From an uncultured Bacteroidota bacterium (GTDB lineage Bacteria; Bacteroidota; Bacteroidia; Flavobacteriales; Flavobacteriaceae): a stretch of 64,000 nucleotides of DNA. Position 1 is the stretch's first letter. Every line of letters begins with the position of its first letter. Positions 10,150 through 20,635 of the stretch are shown piece after piece. Location: positions 62,001 through 126,000 of the forward strand of contig CACMJT010000004.1 in assembly GCA_902614065.1 (NCBI GenBank), read 5' to 3'. A program made the position numbers and the translations under genes. Below the pieces are notes generated by a model. That model made no database searches. It saw nothing but the letters and a program-made list of their open reading frames with translations, and was not told where the DNA came from.

Positions 10150-10948
10150 TTTCTAAGACTTCTTTCTCAATTTTTTTTAAATAATTAACTTTTTTCTTGT
10201 TAAGTAAAATTTCTGATAATCGATCTTGAATGTATTCAATTGGCGAGATTTCAGAAACCATTTTTTTATCATTAACTTTTATCAAATATACATCCAAAGA
10301 GTCCTCTTTGACAAAATATAAATTGTTTTTAACAATTCTTTTAATTTCATCTTCGCTAAGTACTGGTATTTTTCGAAAAAATAACTCAGAATTAATCCAA
10401 GTTGAATCCGATAAGAAGTAGTTTGAGATTTGAATCGATATCGAGTCAAAAAATATTTTATCTTGGGAATTAAATCTTCTGAACCTGCGCTTTATTTCTC
10501 GAAGGTTATAATTCTTATTATTTAATTTTACATATCTAGCCTTTAAAATATCATTAGAAAGAAGGAAATTACCAATATTTTCATTGTAATAATTTTGAAT
10601 CTCATCATAAGTAACAATTGTGTCGTTATTGTTCCTAAGCAATTTAGACCTGTATTTATCAATTATTAGTTCTTCATAATAATTATTAGTGCTATTCTTT
10701 ATTTCATTAATTTCTGATTCAGTAAGATTTATTTCTGCTTTTTCGAATAAGGATTTTTTAACAATCCAATTACTAATGAAATTCTCTACAAATTCAATAG
10801 AATCAGATTCACTTATATTGAGAGGAACCACATCAGCCAAATCACTTTTTTTAAGCTCAGATTCCCCTATCTTAGCAACAATTGAATCGTCTTTAACATC
10901 CCTAATGTCACAAGCAATTAATAATATTATAAAAAATAAAAATCTCAA
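10142..10948 (-). CDS. SurA/PpiC-like lipoprotein foldase without an obvious parvulin catalytic domain
   Basis: Lipobox LLIAC; SurA-N-like VAKIGESELKKSDLADV; 8-nt overlap with the following surA-like gene. Confidence 0.6.
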   Translation of the reverse strand: MRFLFFIILLIACDIRDVKDDSIVAKIGESELKKSDLADVVPLNISESDSIEFVENFISNWIVKKSLFEKAEINLTESEINEIKNSTNNYYEELIIDKYRSKLLRNNNDTIVTYDEIQNYYNENIGNFLLSNDILKARYVKLNNKNYNLREIKRRFRRFNSQDKIFFDSISIQISNYFLSDSTWINSELFFRKIPVLSEDEIKRIVKNNLYFVKEDSLDVYLIKVNDKKMVSEISPIEYIQDRLSEILLNKKKVNYLKKIEKEVLENE

Positions 10949-10949
10949 T

Positions 10950-12434
<1,485 letters not shown>

Positions 12435-12475
12435 TTAATTGCGCACAAATATAGTCTTTTTAAATTAAAAAAGAT

Positions 12476-12709
12476 TTAGTAAGAGTTCCAAGAAAAACAC
12501 AACATTCCAGATGCAGCACTGCCTGAATTAGGACATGATGGTTTTTTATAGTTTGAACAATTTAGACAATCTGACATTTTTGAAAAGGCTTTCTTAATTG
12601 AGTGGTCTTCACATACATTATCGATCTGAACAGAAAGATTATGTTTAACACACTTTAACGACTCAACAAGATTTTCGCAATTTAAACAACTATTAACCGA
12701 CTTAATCAT
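12476..12709 (-). CDS. Small cysteine-rich protein, unknown function
   Basis: 77 aa with 8 Cys including two CLNC motifs and a C-terminal GMLCFSW; isolated reading frame with room for a start and promoter; not antisense to another gene. Confidence 0.55.
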   Translation of the reverse strand: MIKSVNSCLNCENLVESLKCVKHNLSVQIDNVCEDHSIKKAFSKMSDCLNCSNYKKPSCPNSGSAASGMLCFSWNSY

Positions 12710-12774
12710 AAACTTTAATTTGGGTAAATGTAAGTAGTAAAACCTTTAGAATGAATTTAAATTAGGATTTGTAA

Positions 12775-13740
12775 CTAATTTGTAAAAAATGTGCTGCAAC
12801 TTGAATCAAACTCAAGGACATCTTTTTGATTAAAGTCTAAATATATTTTGGAACCAATTTTTAGGGGCTTATCATTGAAAAAACACCATGTGAAGTCATT
12901 TACTGTGGCTCTTATTTTATATTCTTTTCCAAAAAATTGAGATTTGACCACACTAGCTTCGTATGCAGATTTTTTTGAGACAAAAATATTTTCCGGCCTG
13001 ATGTAATAAGTTTTATTTTTTAAATTTAACTGATTCAAATCACCAAGAACTTCAGCACAATAACAATTGACTGGACTACAATACATTTTGACGGGCTCAT
13101 CAAACTGTTGGAGAACACCGGCTTTAAAAATTAGAATTCGGTCGGATATATTGAATGTATCGGATATATCGTGAGTAACAAAAATTGTAGTGATCCGAGA
13201 CTCTTTTATAATTCTATAAATTTCATCCTTAATTTTGGTTTTAATATTTGAATCCAAGTTACTGAAAGGCTCATCTAGCAGTAATAGATCAGGTTTTCTA
13301 ATGAGTGAGCGTGCGATACACACCCTTTGTTTTTCACCACCAGATAACTCATGAGGATATCTTTTTTCCAAACCATTAAGGGCTGTCAAATTCAATAACT
13401 TAGTTAGCTCATCATCGTCAATTTTATTTAAATTAAATTTAATATTTTCAGATACATTAAGATGTGGAAATAAAGGATTGTCTTGAAAAACAAAACCAAT
13501 TTTTCTTTGATTTGCCTCTACAAACTTGTTGTAATCATTCAATAACCTTCCATTAAGTTCAATTAGTCCGGAATCAATATTTTCTAACCCTGCTAAACAT
13601 TTCAGAAAGGTGGTTTTTCCTGAACCGCTTTCGCCAATAAAAGAAATAATCTCACCTTTTTTGAGAGAAAAATTAAGTTTCTTTATGACAGGCTCCTCAG
13701 CGCCATACGACTTACATAAGTTTTTTACATTAAGAAACAT
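12775..13740 (-). CDS. fbpC: Iron(III) ABC transporter ATP-binding protein
   Basis: Walker A GESGSGKTTF, signature LSGGEKQRVCIARSL, Walker B LLLLDEPFSNLD. Confidence 0.85.
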   Translation of the reverse strand: MFLNVKNLCKSYGAEEPVIKKLNFSLKKGEIISFIGESGSGKTTFLKCLAGLENIDSGLIELNGRLLNDYNKFVEANQRKIGFVFQDNPLFPHLNVSENIKFNLNKIDDDELTKLLNLTALNGLEKRYPHELSGGEKQRVCIARSLIRKPDLLLLDEPFSNLDSNIKTKIKDEIYRIIKESRITTIFVTHDISDTFNISDRILIFKAGVLQQFDEPVKMYCSPVNCYCAEVLGDLNQLNLKNKTYYIRPENIFVSKKSAYEASVVKSQFFGKEYKIRATVNDFTWCFFNDKPLKIGSKIYLDFNQKDVLEFDSSCSTFFTN

Positions 13741-15316
13741 CTATATCCTTGTTTAAGGTGTACTTTAAGATTATTAACATAACCGTACCCAAAAATACAA
13801 TAGCAAATGAATATATTGAAGATCTAGCTAACATTTCTTCAACTGCAAATTCATAAGTTTGGGTAGCTAGTGTATCAAAATTAAACGGTCGTAATATTAG
13901 AGTAAGTGGCAAATCTTTCATGATATCTACAAAACACAGCAAGAATGCAATTATTATTGCTGGGCGATTAATTGGTATGTAGATTTTATTTAAGATCCTC
14001 ATGGTTTTTAAGCCTAAACTTTGGGCAGTTTGATCAATAGATTCTGGTTGCTTTTCAAAGCTTGATTTAATTGGTGAAATGCCTACGGCCATGTACCTTA
14101 CAACATAAGCATATATTAAAACTAAAAATGATCCAATCATCAAAATATCTAATTTGGTACCAATAGCAGTAAAAAAAATTATAAAAGCTATACCGATAAC
14201 TGCACCTGGCATTGCATAACTTAGAGAAACTGCATCACCCAATATTTTGTTTAAACGAGATTTAGACATCCTGTTTATGAATTGAATTATTATTGATAAA
14301 ACAATAATGAAAAAACTTGCTATGAGAGCAACAAAAACAGTATTTCCTGTTAGATTTAACACATCAAAGAAATCATGATTCAATGATTTATTAAAAATGT
14401 TTTTCAGCATGTGAAACAATGGAACTACAAATCCAAAAACAATTGGAACCAAGCAAACAAAATTTAATATGATGTATTTTATTGTTGAATTTGGAAAATA
14501 TGTTCTTGCACCAGAATTTATTGCATAGTTGAATTTGTACTTACTATTAAAGTATCTCTCTAAAATGAAAAATAATGCTACAATTATAAATAAAAAGAGT
14601 GCAAGTATAGATGCTGTTTTTATATCAACCATAGGTCCCCATGCTCTAAATATACCGCTTGTATATGTATTTACCCCAAAATAATTCACAGCTCCGTATT
14701 CATTTAAAACTTCCATCACAATTAAGAAAAGTCCAGAAAAAATTGCTGCTCTAGAAATAGGTATCACGATTTTAAAAAAGGTAGATAATTCAGATAAACC
14801 CAAAGTTTTAGATAAATTAATATACGATGTCCCAATTCTAGCAAAAGCAATCCTACATGTTGTATAGACGTAAGGGTATAATGATAATGAAAGTAGAATC
14901 GAGAGAAACTCAATCTGCAAGTAATCAATATTAATTATTTCAGCAAATTTTGGTGAATAATTTCTAAAAAAAGTTTGAACTGGTCCTGTAAAACTTACTA
15001 TGTCACTGTATGTAAAGGCCATAATGTAAGTAGGTATAGCAAGGGGCAAGTATAACAGAAGGTCATATACTTTTCTCAACTTAAAATTTGTTGTACTAAT
15101 AAACCAAGCTGGTAAAACCCCAAAAATCAATGAAAAAAAGATGGTCATTAAAACAAGTTTAATTGTATTTAATGAATAATCAATAAGTAAATAATCCCAT
15201 AGATAATTAAAATTATCCAAGTTGATACCACCAATACTAAATATGAGTGAAACTATAGGAATAGTTAAAAATAAAGTTATCAGTAATAAGACAACTAATT
15301 TCTTTTTTGAACCCAA
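13730..15316 (-). CDS. fbpB: Iron(III) ABC transporter permease (fused double permease)
   Basis: 528 aa, two homologous BPD permease halves (VLNEYGAVNYFGVNTYTSGIFRAW; SLSYAMPGAVIGIA). Confidence 0.85.
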   Translation of the reverse strand: MGSKKKLVVLLLITLFLTIPIVSLIFSIGGINLDNFNYLWDYLLIDYSLNTIKLVLMTIFFSLIFGVLPAWFISTTNFKLRKVYDLLLYLPLAIPTYIMAFTYSDIVSFTGPVQTFFRNYSPKFAEIINIDYLQIEFLSILLSLSLYPYVYTTCRIAFARIGTSYINLSKTLGLSELSTFFKIVIPISRAAIFSGLFLIVMEVLNEYGAVNYFGVNTYTSGIFRAWGPMVDIKTASILALFLFIIVALFFILERYFNSKYKFNYAINSGARTYFPNSTIKYIILNFVCLVPIVFGFVVPLFHMLKNIFNKSLNHDFFDVLNLTGNTVFVALIASFFIIVLSIIIQFINRMSKSRLNKILGDAVSLSYAMPGAVIGIAFIIFFTAIGTKLDILMIGSFLVLIYAYVVRYMAVGISPIKSSFEKQPESIDQTAQSLGLKTMRILNKIYIPINRPAIIIAFLLCFVDIMKDLPLTLILRPFNFDTLATQTYEFAVEEMLARSSIYSFAIVFLGTVMLIILKYTLNKDIDVS

Positions 15317-15328
15317 TTTAAATTTAAT

Positions 15329-16351
15329 TTATTTCCAGCCAGATTTGTCAAATATACGAATTGCTTCATCTCTTCTCGAACCCAATATGTTTAGGTCTAA
15401 GTCATCCATTTTGAATTCACCCCATTCTTTAACAATATCGTTAGGACTAATTGAAGGATTAACTGAATACTCATATGTATTATTGACATATGTTTTTTGA
15501 GCTTCATTTGATTGCAAATATTTAATCAATTTGATTGCGTTTTCTTTATTTTTTGAATTTTTTGTTAATGCAATCCCAGAAACATTAATATGAGCTCCTC
15601 TTTGATTTTCTTCCTGATTAGGAAAAAAAACAGAAACGGATTTTCCAGCATTTAGTTCTTCTTCATTTTTCGATGACAATAAGAGTCCTATGTAGTATGA
15701 GTTTACGATTGCTACATCACCTTGTCCAGCAGCAATAGCCTTAACTTGGTCCCTATCATTTCCTTTTGGATCTCTTGCAAAATTTTTAACAATTGCATCT
15801 GACCATTTTTGAGTTTCCTCTATACCAAGATTTGCAACAAGTGAAGACATCAAAGCTTGATTGTAAGAATTTGACGATGATCTAACTAAAATTCTATCCC
15901 TCCATCTCTCGTTGGCCAAATCTTCATATGTTGATAACTCACTTTTATTTACCCTTTCTTTGCTGTAAACCAAAATTCTAGATCTGTATGTGACAGGAAT
16001 CCAAAAATTATTTTTATCTAAAAGAACTGGATTTATACCTGGATTAATTATATCACTATTAATTTTTTGCAGAAGCCCCATGTTTCCGGCTTGCCATAAC
16101 TTACCCACATCAACAGTTATAAACAGATCAGCTTCGGTTTTATCACCCTCGTTTTTGAGCCTTTGTATTAATTCGTCAGCATTTGCTTTTGTTACATTAA
16201 CTTTAATTCCAGTCAATTTTGTAAAGTTTTCATATTGTAACTCATCCACTGCATAGTGTCTTTGACTGTAAAGGTTTACCTCCTCCACCTCCTTACTAGA
16301 TTCGCAAGAAAAAAAGATCGCTATAAATATTAGGTAGGTTATTTTTTTCAT
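15329..16351 (-). CDS. fbpA: Iron(III) ABC transporter substrate-binding lipoprotein
   Basis: MKKITYLIFIAIFFSCES lipobox; VNLYSQRHYAVDELQYENFTKLTGIKVNVTKANADELIQRLKNEG, typical of FbpA/FutA. Confidence 0.85.
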   Translation of the reverse strand: MKKITYLIFIAIFFSCESSKEVEEVNLYSQRHYAVDELQYENFTKLTGIKVNVTKANADELIQRLKNEGDKTEADLFITVDVGKLWQAGNMGLLQKINSDIINPGINPVLLDKNNFWIPVTYRSRILVYSKERVNKSELSTYEDLANERWRDRILVRSSSNSYNQALMSSLVANLGIEETQKWSDAIVKNFARDPKGNDRDQVKAIAAGQGDVAIVNSYYIGLLLSSKNEEELNAGKSVSVFFPNQEENQRGAHINVSGIALTKNSKNKENAIKLIKYLQSNEAQKTYVNNTYEYSVNPSISPNDIVKEWGEFKMDDLDLNILGSRRDEAIRIFDKSGWK

Positions 16352-16403
16352 AAAAAAGTTTGGCACGAAATTAAAAAATTGAGTTAAAAAGAAAAAATTA
16401 TTT

Positions 16404-16426
16404 TTATTTAGACTAAATCTAAATAA
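16404..16426. promoter_or_regulatory. Candidate metalloregulator operator between fbpABC and the TonB-dependent receptor gene
   Basis: Perfect 9-5-9 inverted repeat TTATTTAGA-CTAAA-TCTAAATAA, with nested TTTAG-a-CTAAA, just upstream of a -7 motif. Confidence 0.55.
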
Positions 16427-16431
16427 TTTAA

Positions 16432-16439
16432 TATGTTTG
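16432..16439 (+). promoter_or_regulatory. Bacteroidetes-type -7 promoter element (TATGTTTG) for the TonB-dependent receptor gene
   Basis: Matches TAnnTTTG; the -33 region would fall inside the 16404-16426 inverted repeat. Confidence 0.55.
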
Positions 16440-16479
16440 CATCAAATTAATGTAGAGCTAGAGACTTAATACACAAATT

Positions 16480-18666
16480 ATGAAACACTACATTTACACC
16501 CTATCCCTTATAATCTGCCTAAATTTAAATTCTCAAGAACCAAAACAAATTAACGACTCAATTATTCCACTTGATGAAGTTATAATCAAAGGAAATACTA
16601 TTTTAGGTAATAAATTTGTTGCCAAGAATCGTACAGGAGCAGCATATTATCTCTCAACAGAAGAACTTGCTCAATTCGACTATACAGATATTAACAGGGC
16701 CTTAAGTAAAATTTCTGGTATTAACTTTTATGAAGAGGATGGTTTTGGTCTTCGACCAAATATCAGTATTAGAGGAACCTCCCCGGAAAGGAGCTCAAAA
16801 ATAGCTATTATGGAAGATGGTATATTAATATCGCCAGCACCATATAGTGCATCATCAGCATATTATTTTCCATCCGTTGCCAGAATGCAAGCTATCGAAG
16901 TATTAAAAGGAAGTAGCCAAATACAATACGGACCTTACACAACAGGTGGTGCAATCAATTTTGTTTCTACTGAAATACCACAAAAGTTTCGAGGTAAGAT
17001 TAGCACAAGTTATGGAAGCTTCAAGACAGGTCAAACACACGCAACCATTGGTAATAGCTCAGAAAAATTTGGATATATGTTTGAAATTTTAAATTATAAT
17101 TCAGATGGATTTAAAAGCCTGAATGAAGATTTGAACACAGGTTTCGATATTAATGAAATAACATCTAAAATTAAATTTGTTCCCAAAACCACTAATACAG
17201 ATCAAAGCTTTGAGCTTAAATTCCACACATACGATGAAATATCAAATGAAACATATTTGGGATTAACTGAAACTGACTTTCAAAAAAATCCTTATTTACG
17301 TTATCCTGGTTCAGAAAAAGATAAAATGAGTGCAGAACACGAACAGTATGTTCTCACGCACGAACTTTTTGTTAATGAAAAAATCAAAATTACTTCAAAT
17401 TTCTATGAAAATAGGTTTAAAAGAAATTGGTACAAACTTGATGATGTAGTGCATGACAACAATTCACAAAAAATTTCGAAAGTAATTTCAAATCCTTCTC
17501 AATATCCAGAACATCTAAAAATTTTAAGTGGTGAACTAGATTATGAAAATGCACTGAAGGTTAAAGCAAACAACAGAGAGTATATTTCTAGAGGAATTCA
17601 AACAAAAATTGATTATCACTGGTATGGTAAAAATGAGTCATTTAATGATTTAGAATTAGGTATAAGAATACACTATGATGAGGAAGACAGGTTTCAGTGG
17701 GAAGATATTTACAACATTAATAATGGATTTATGGCACTAGAAAGTTATGGCGAAAAGGGATCTCAAGGTAATAGAATTAGTTTTGCTAATTCATTTGCAT
17801 CTTATATCATGTATAAGTATAAATTTAAAGGCTTAACCATATCCCCTGGCTTAAGATATGAGTCAATCAAGCTGGGAAGAGATGACTTTGGCAAATCAAA
17901 TCCTCTTAGAAACATTGAAAGTCTTTCAACACGTGAAAATAAGGTTTCAGTGCTTATTCCAGGTTTAGGTTTCAACTACACATTTGGCAATAATTTATCT
18001 GTTTTTGGTGGAATTCATAAAGGCTATTCGCCGCCAGGTAGCTCTGATGGCCAAAAAGCAGAGGAAAGTGTTAATTCTGAATTGGGAATAAGGTTTTCTA
18101 CAAAAAAATTAAATGGTGAGATTATAGCTTATAGAAATGATTATAGCAATTTGTTAGGCAATGACTTAGCAGCAACTGGTGGATTTGGTGAAATGGATCC
18201 CTTCAATGCTGGTAAAGCTTTAGTTAATGGTTTTGAAGTACTGTTAAATACCTCGATTTCAAAATATATTCCGATTTCCTTCTCATACACTCTAACAGAT
18301 GCAAAATTTTTAACAAGTTTTGGCAGTACACAAGATATTTGGGGTGAGGTCAATAATGGTGATCAAATACCTTACATTCCTAAACATCAGTTCAGCTCTA
18401 GTTTAAGTTACAGGATTTCTAAACTTGATATTAACTTAAATGCAAGTTATAATGGAAAATTTTCCACACTAGCAAATGGAACAGAAGAAATAAGCTCATA
18501 TTTAATATTGGATTTATCTATGAAATATAGAATCAAAAAAGACATATTCCTAAAATCAAAAATTCTTAATCTTTCAGATAAAAAATATGCAGTTTCAAAA
18601 GCTCCAGCAGGTTTAAGACCTGGTCATCCATTTGGAATTTATACAGGGATTGAATATAAATTTTAA
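16480..18666 (+). CDS. TonB-dependent outer-membrane receptor (FecA-like, probable iron-chelate receptor)
   Basis: Signal peptide; plug motifs ISGINFYEEDGFGLRPNISIRGTSPERSSKIAIMEDGILI, IEVLKGSSQIQYGPYTTGGAINFVS; C-terminal beta-barrel strand ending YKF. Confidence 0.9.
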   Translation: MKHYIYTLSLIICLNLNSQEPKQINDSIIPLDEVIIKGNTILGNKFVAKNRTGAAYYLSTEELAQFDYTDINRALSKISGINFYEEDGFGLRPNISIRGTSPERSSKIAIMEDGILISPAPYSASSAYYFPSVARMQAIEVLKGSSQIQYGPYTTGGAINFVSTEIPQKFRGKISTSYGSFKTGQTHATIGNSSEKFGYMFEILNYNSDGFKSLNEDLNTGFDINEITSKIKFVPKTTNTDQSFELKFHTYDEISNETYLGLTETDFQKNPYLRYPGSEKDKMSAEHEQYVLTHELFVNEKIKITSNFYENRFKRNWYKLDDVVHDNNSQKISKVISNPSQYPEHLKILSGELDYENALKVKANNREYISRGIQTKIDYHWYGKNESFNDLELGIRIHYDEEDRFQWEDIYNINNGFMALESYGEKGSQGNRISFANSFASYIMYKYKFKGLTISPGLRYESIKLGRDDFGKSNPLRNIESLSTRENKVSVLIPGLGFNYTFGNNLSVFGGIHKGYSPPGSSDGQKAEESVNSELGIRFSTKKLNGEIIAYRNDYSNLLGNDLAATGGFGEMDPFNAGKALVNGFEVLLNTSISKYIPISFSYTLTDAKFLTSFGSTQDIWGEVNNGDQIPYIPKHQFSSSLSYRISKLDINLNASYNGKFSTLANGTEEISSYLILDLSMKYRIKKDIFLKSKILNLSDKKYAVSKAPAGLRPGHPFGIYTGIEYKF

Positions 18667-18708
18667 AAAGTAGCTAAAAACTTTAATTTTGTCTTTATCG
18701 TTTAAATA

Positions 18709-19083
18709 ATGGGCAAAAAAGAGATTATAATTGTTGACGGTAAATGTGTATTATGTAATTCTATCACAAAATGGCTTACAAAAAAAGATAAAAATAAAAT
18801 CTTTGAGATTGCCAGTTTAGAGAGTGAATATATCAAAAAAAACTTTCAAAATATATATAATGTTGATTCCGTAGCAGTGGTAGATTCACTTGGAAATGTT
18901 TTTCAAAAAAGCTTGGCGATATTGTATATTTTAAAAAAAATAGATAAACTATTTTGGATACAAATACTAATAAGACTTCTACCGTTATTTCTTACAAACT
19001 TTTTTTACGATCTAATTGCTAAGACCAGATATAAAATATTTGGTAAATATGATCAATGTATGATTAATAATAATGATTACTAA
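18709..19083 (+). CDS. DCC family (DUF393) thiol-disulfide oxidoreductase-like protein
   Basis: IIIVDGKCVLCNSITKWLTKKDK...; D-x-x-C-x-x-C motif. Confidence 0.8.
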   Translation: MGKKEIIIVDGKCVLCNSITKWLTKKDKNKIFEIASLESEYIKKNFQNIYNVDSVAVVDSLGNVFQKSLAILYILKKIDKLFWIQILIRLLPLFLTNFFYDLIAKTRYKIFGKYDQCMINNNDY

Positions 19084-19108
19084 AATTTGGTTGGTAACAT
19101 AAATTAAA

Positions 19109-19142
19109 GAAACCCGAACAAAATACATCTTGTTCGAGTTTC
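19109..19142. terminator. Hairpin, probable transcription terminator
   Basis: GAAACCCGAACAA-AATACATC-TTGTTCGAGTTTC: 13-bp stem with one mismatch (a G-U wobble on the minus strand). Confidence 0.55.
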
Positions 19143-19180
19143 TTCGTTGTGAGCTAGAATAAAATTATAATAATCCAATA

Positions 19181-19202
19181 TTTATTATTTAGAACTATTA
19201 TA
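19181..19202. repeat. Near-perfect 22-bp direct repeat, copy 1
   Basis: TTTATTATTTAGAACTATTATA; 20/22 identical to 19257-19278. Confidence 0.6.
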
Positions 19203-19207
19203 AATAA
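19185..19207. promoter_or_regulatory. Operator-like inverted repeat upstream of the heme operon
   Basis: TTATTTAGA-ACTAT-TATAAATAA: 9-5-9 with one arm mismatch; 18 of 23 positions identical to the site at 16404-16426. Confidence 0.35.
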
Positions 19208-19256
19208 AGGCCAAATTTATTTTTTTTATTACAGAAAAAAAACAAGAAAGGGGTAT

Positions 19257-19278
19257 TTTATTATTTAGAATGATTATA
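19257..19278. repeat. Near-perfect 22-bp direct repeat, copy 2
   Basis: TTTATTATTTAGAATGATTATA; starts 76 bp after copy 1. Confidence 0.6.
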
Positions 19279-19372
19279 TATTAGGTAATAATTCATATAC
19301 CTATATTTTTAGAACCTCTTGCGTTATTTTTACAACTCAACAGTGAGGAAATTTGCCACGTAATTATTACAA

Positions 19373-20635
19373 TTGGTAGGTTTAATAAGCATCAATTATA
19401 AGATAGCTCCACTCAACATTAGAGAACGATTTTTCTTTGACAATTCTGAAAAATTGGTTTTTCATAATCACCTTAGGAAAGAGCTTGACATTGAGGGTCT
19501 TATGATTATTTCTACTTGTAACAGAACAGAAATTTATTTTGAATTTGAAAACCATATTGGACAAGAAAATAAATTTCTTCATTCAGTTGTTAAAGAGCTG
19601 GTAGTATTTAAAAAATACAAAGACAGCTTGTCTCCTCACCTAAACAACTTAACCGGATCATTTAAGGTTGCTAATCACTTATTCAGACTTGTTTCAGGCC
19701 TCGAATCCATGATAATCGGTGAATTTCAGATTGTAGAACAACTTAAAGACGCATATTATTTTTCAAAAAAACATAAAATGCTCGGTCCAATTTTGAGCAG
19801 AATGATACAAAAATCACTTGAAACAGGTAAGTACATAAGAACAAATACTGAAATTGGAAGAGGTGCGGTTTCGGTCAGTTATGCAGCTGTGGAACAAATT
19901 ACTAATAATTATGACCTCAAAAATGCAAAATTTTTGTGTGTAGGTTTGGGAGAAACATCGAAACTTTCTATAAGACATCTTCACCAAAAAGGAATCAAGA
20001 AAATTAAAATTACTAATAGAACAAAAAATAAATTAAATGCGTTTTGTACAGAATTAGGTTATGAATCAATTCTGTTCGAAGACTACAAAAAGGAAATTTT
20101 AAATTCTGATGTTGTAATCTTTTCAACAGGCTCAAAAAGTCCACTATTGACTAAAAAAGATATCGAGCAAAATATTAGAAAAAGAAACAACAAACTTTTG
20201 TTAGTTGATCTATCTGTTCCTAGAAATTTATCTAATGATTTGGAAGAGTTAAATAATATTGAAATAATTAATATTGATAACTTAAAAGATACCGTTAATG
20301 AGAATTACAAAAAAAGAAAAGCAGAGGTTATCAAAGCTGAACTTTACATTGAAGAGTTTCTAGTCGAATTTGATGATTGGACAAACACAAGATTACTCAG
20401 GCCGTCGATTCTTTCTCTTAAAAAACAAGTTAGAGAATTATTTCTCAATGAAACTATTTCAAATATTAAAAGTTTATCAGAAAGTGCTACCAGCAAAGAC
20501 TTAAGTTTAAAACTATCAAAAGCATATGACAAATTTTCTGACAATTTGGTTAAAAAAATAAAGAAAGCAAGTGATAATGGAAAAGATGAAAAAGCCATCG
20601 AGATAATTAATCAAATTTTTCTAGATGAAAAATAA
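19373..20635 (+). CDS. hemA: Glutamyl-tRNA reductase (TTG start)
   Basis: STCNRTEIYFE, GLESMIIGEFQIVEQLKDAY, NTEIGRGAVSVSYAAVE. Confidence 0.93.
   Translation: MVGLISINYKIAPLNIRERFFFDNSEKLVFHNHLRKELDIEGLMIISTCNRTEIYFEFENHIGQENKFLHSVVKELVVFKKYKDSLSPHLNNLTGSFKVANHLFRLVSGLESMIIGEFQIVEQLKDAYYFSKKHKMLGPILSRMIQKSLETGKYIRTNTEIGRGAVSVSYAAVEQITNNYDLKNAKFLCVGLGETSKLSIRHLHQKGIKKIKITNRTKNKLNAFCTELGYESILFEDYKKEILNSDVVIFSTGSKSPLLTKKDIEQNIRKRNNKLLLVDLSVPRNLSNDLEELNNIEIINIDNLKDTVNENYKKRKAEVIKAELYIEEFLVEFDDWTNTRLLRPSILSLKKQVRELFLNETISNIKSLSESATSKDLSLKLSKAYDKFSDNLVKKIKKASDNGKDEKAIEIINQIFLDEK

Noticed and set aside
8761-10948. Tandem SurA/PpiC-like genes as a new chaperone system
   Set aside because: Neighbouring foldase genes beside guaB are, as I recall, common in Flavobacteriia; nothing unusual visible beyond divergence of the second protein.
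19282-19303. TAGGTA-N10-TACCTA as a stand-alone operator
   Set aside because: Six-base arms in AT-rich DNA are too short to support on their own; mentioned only as part of the hemA upstream region.
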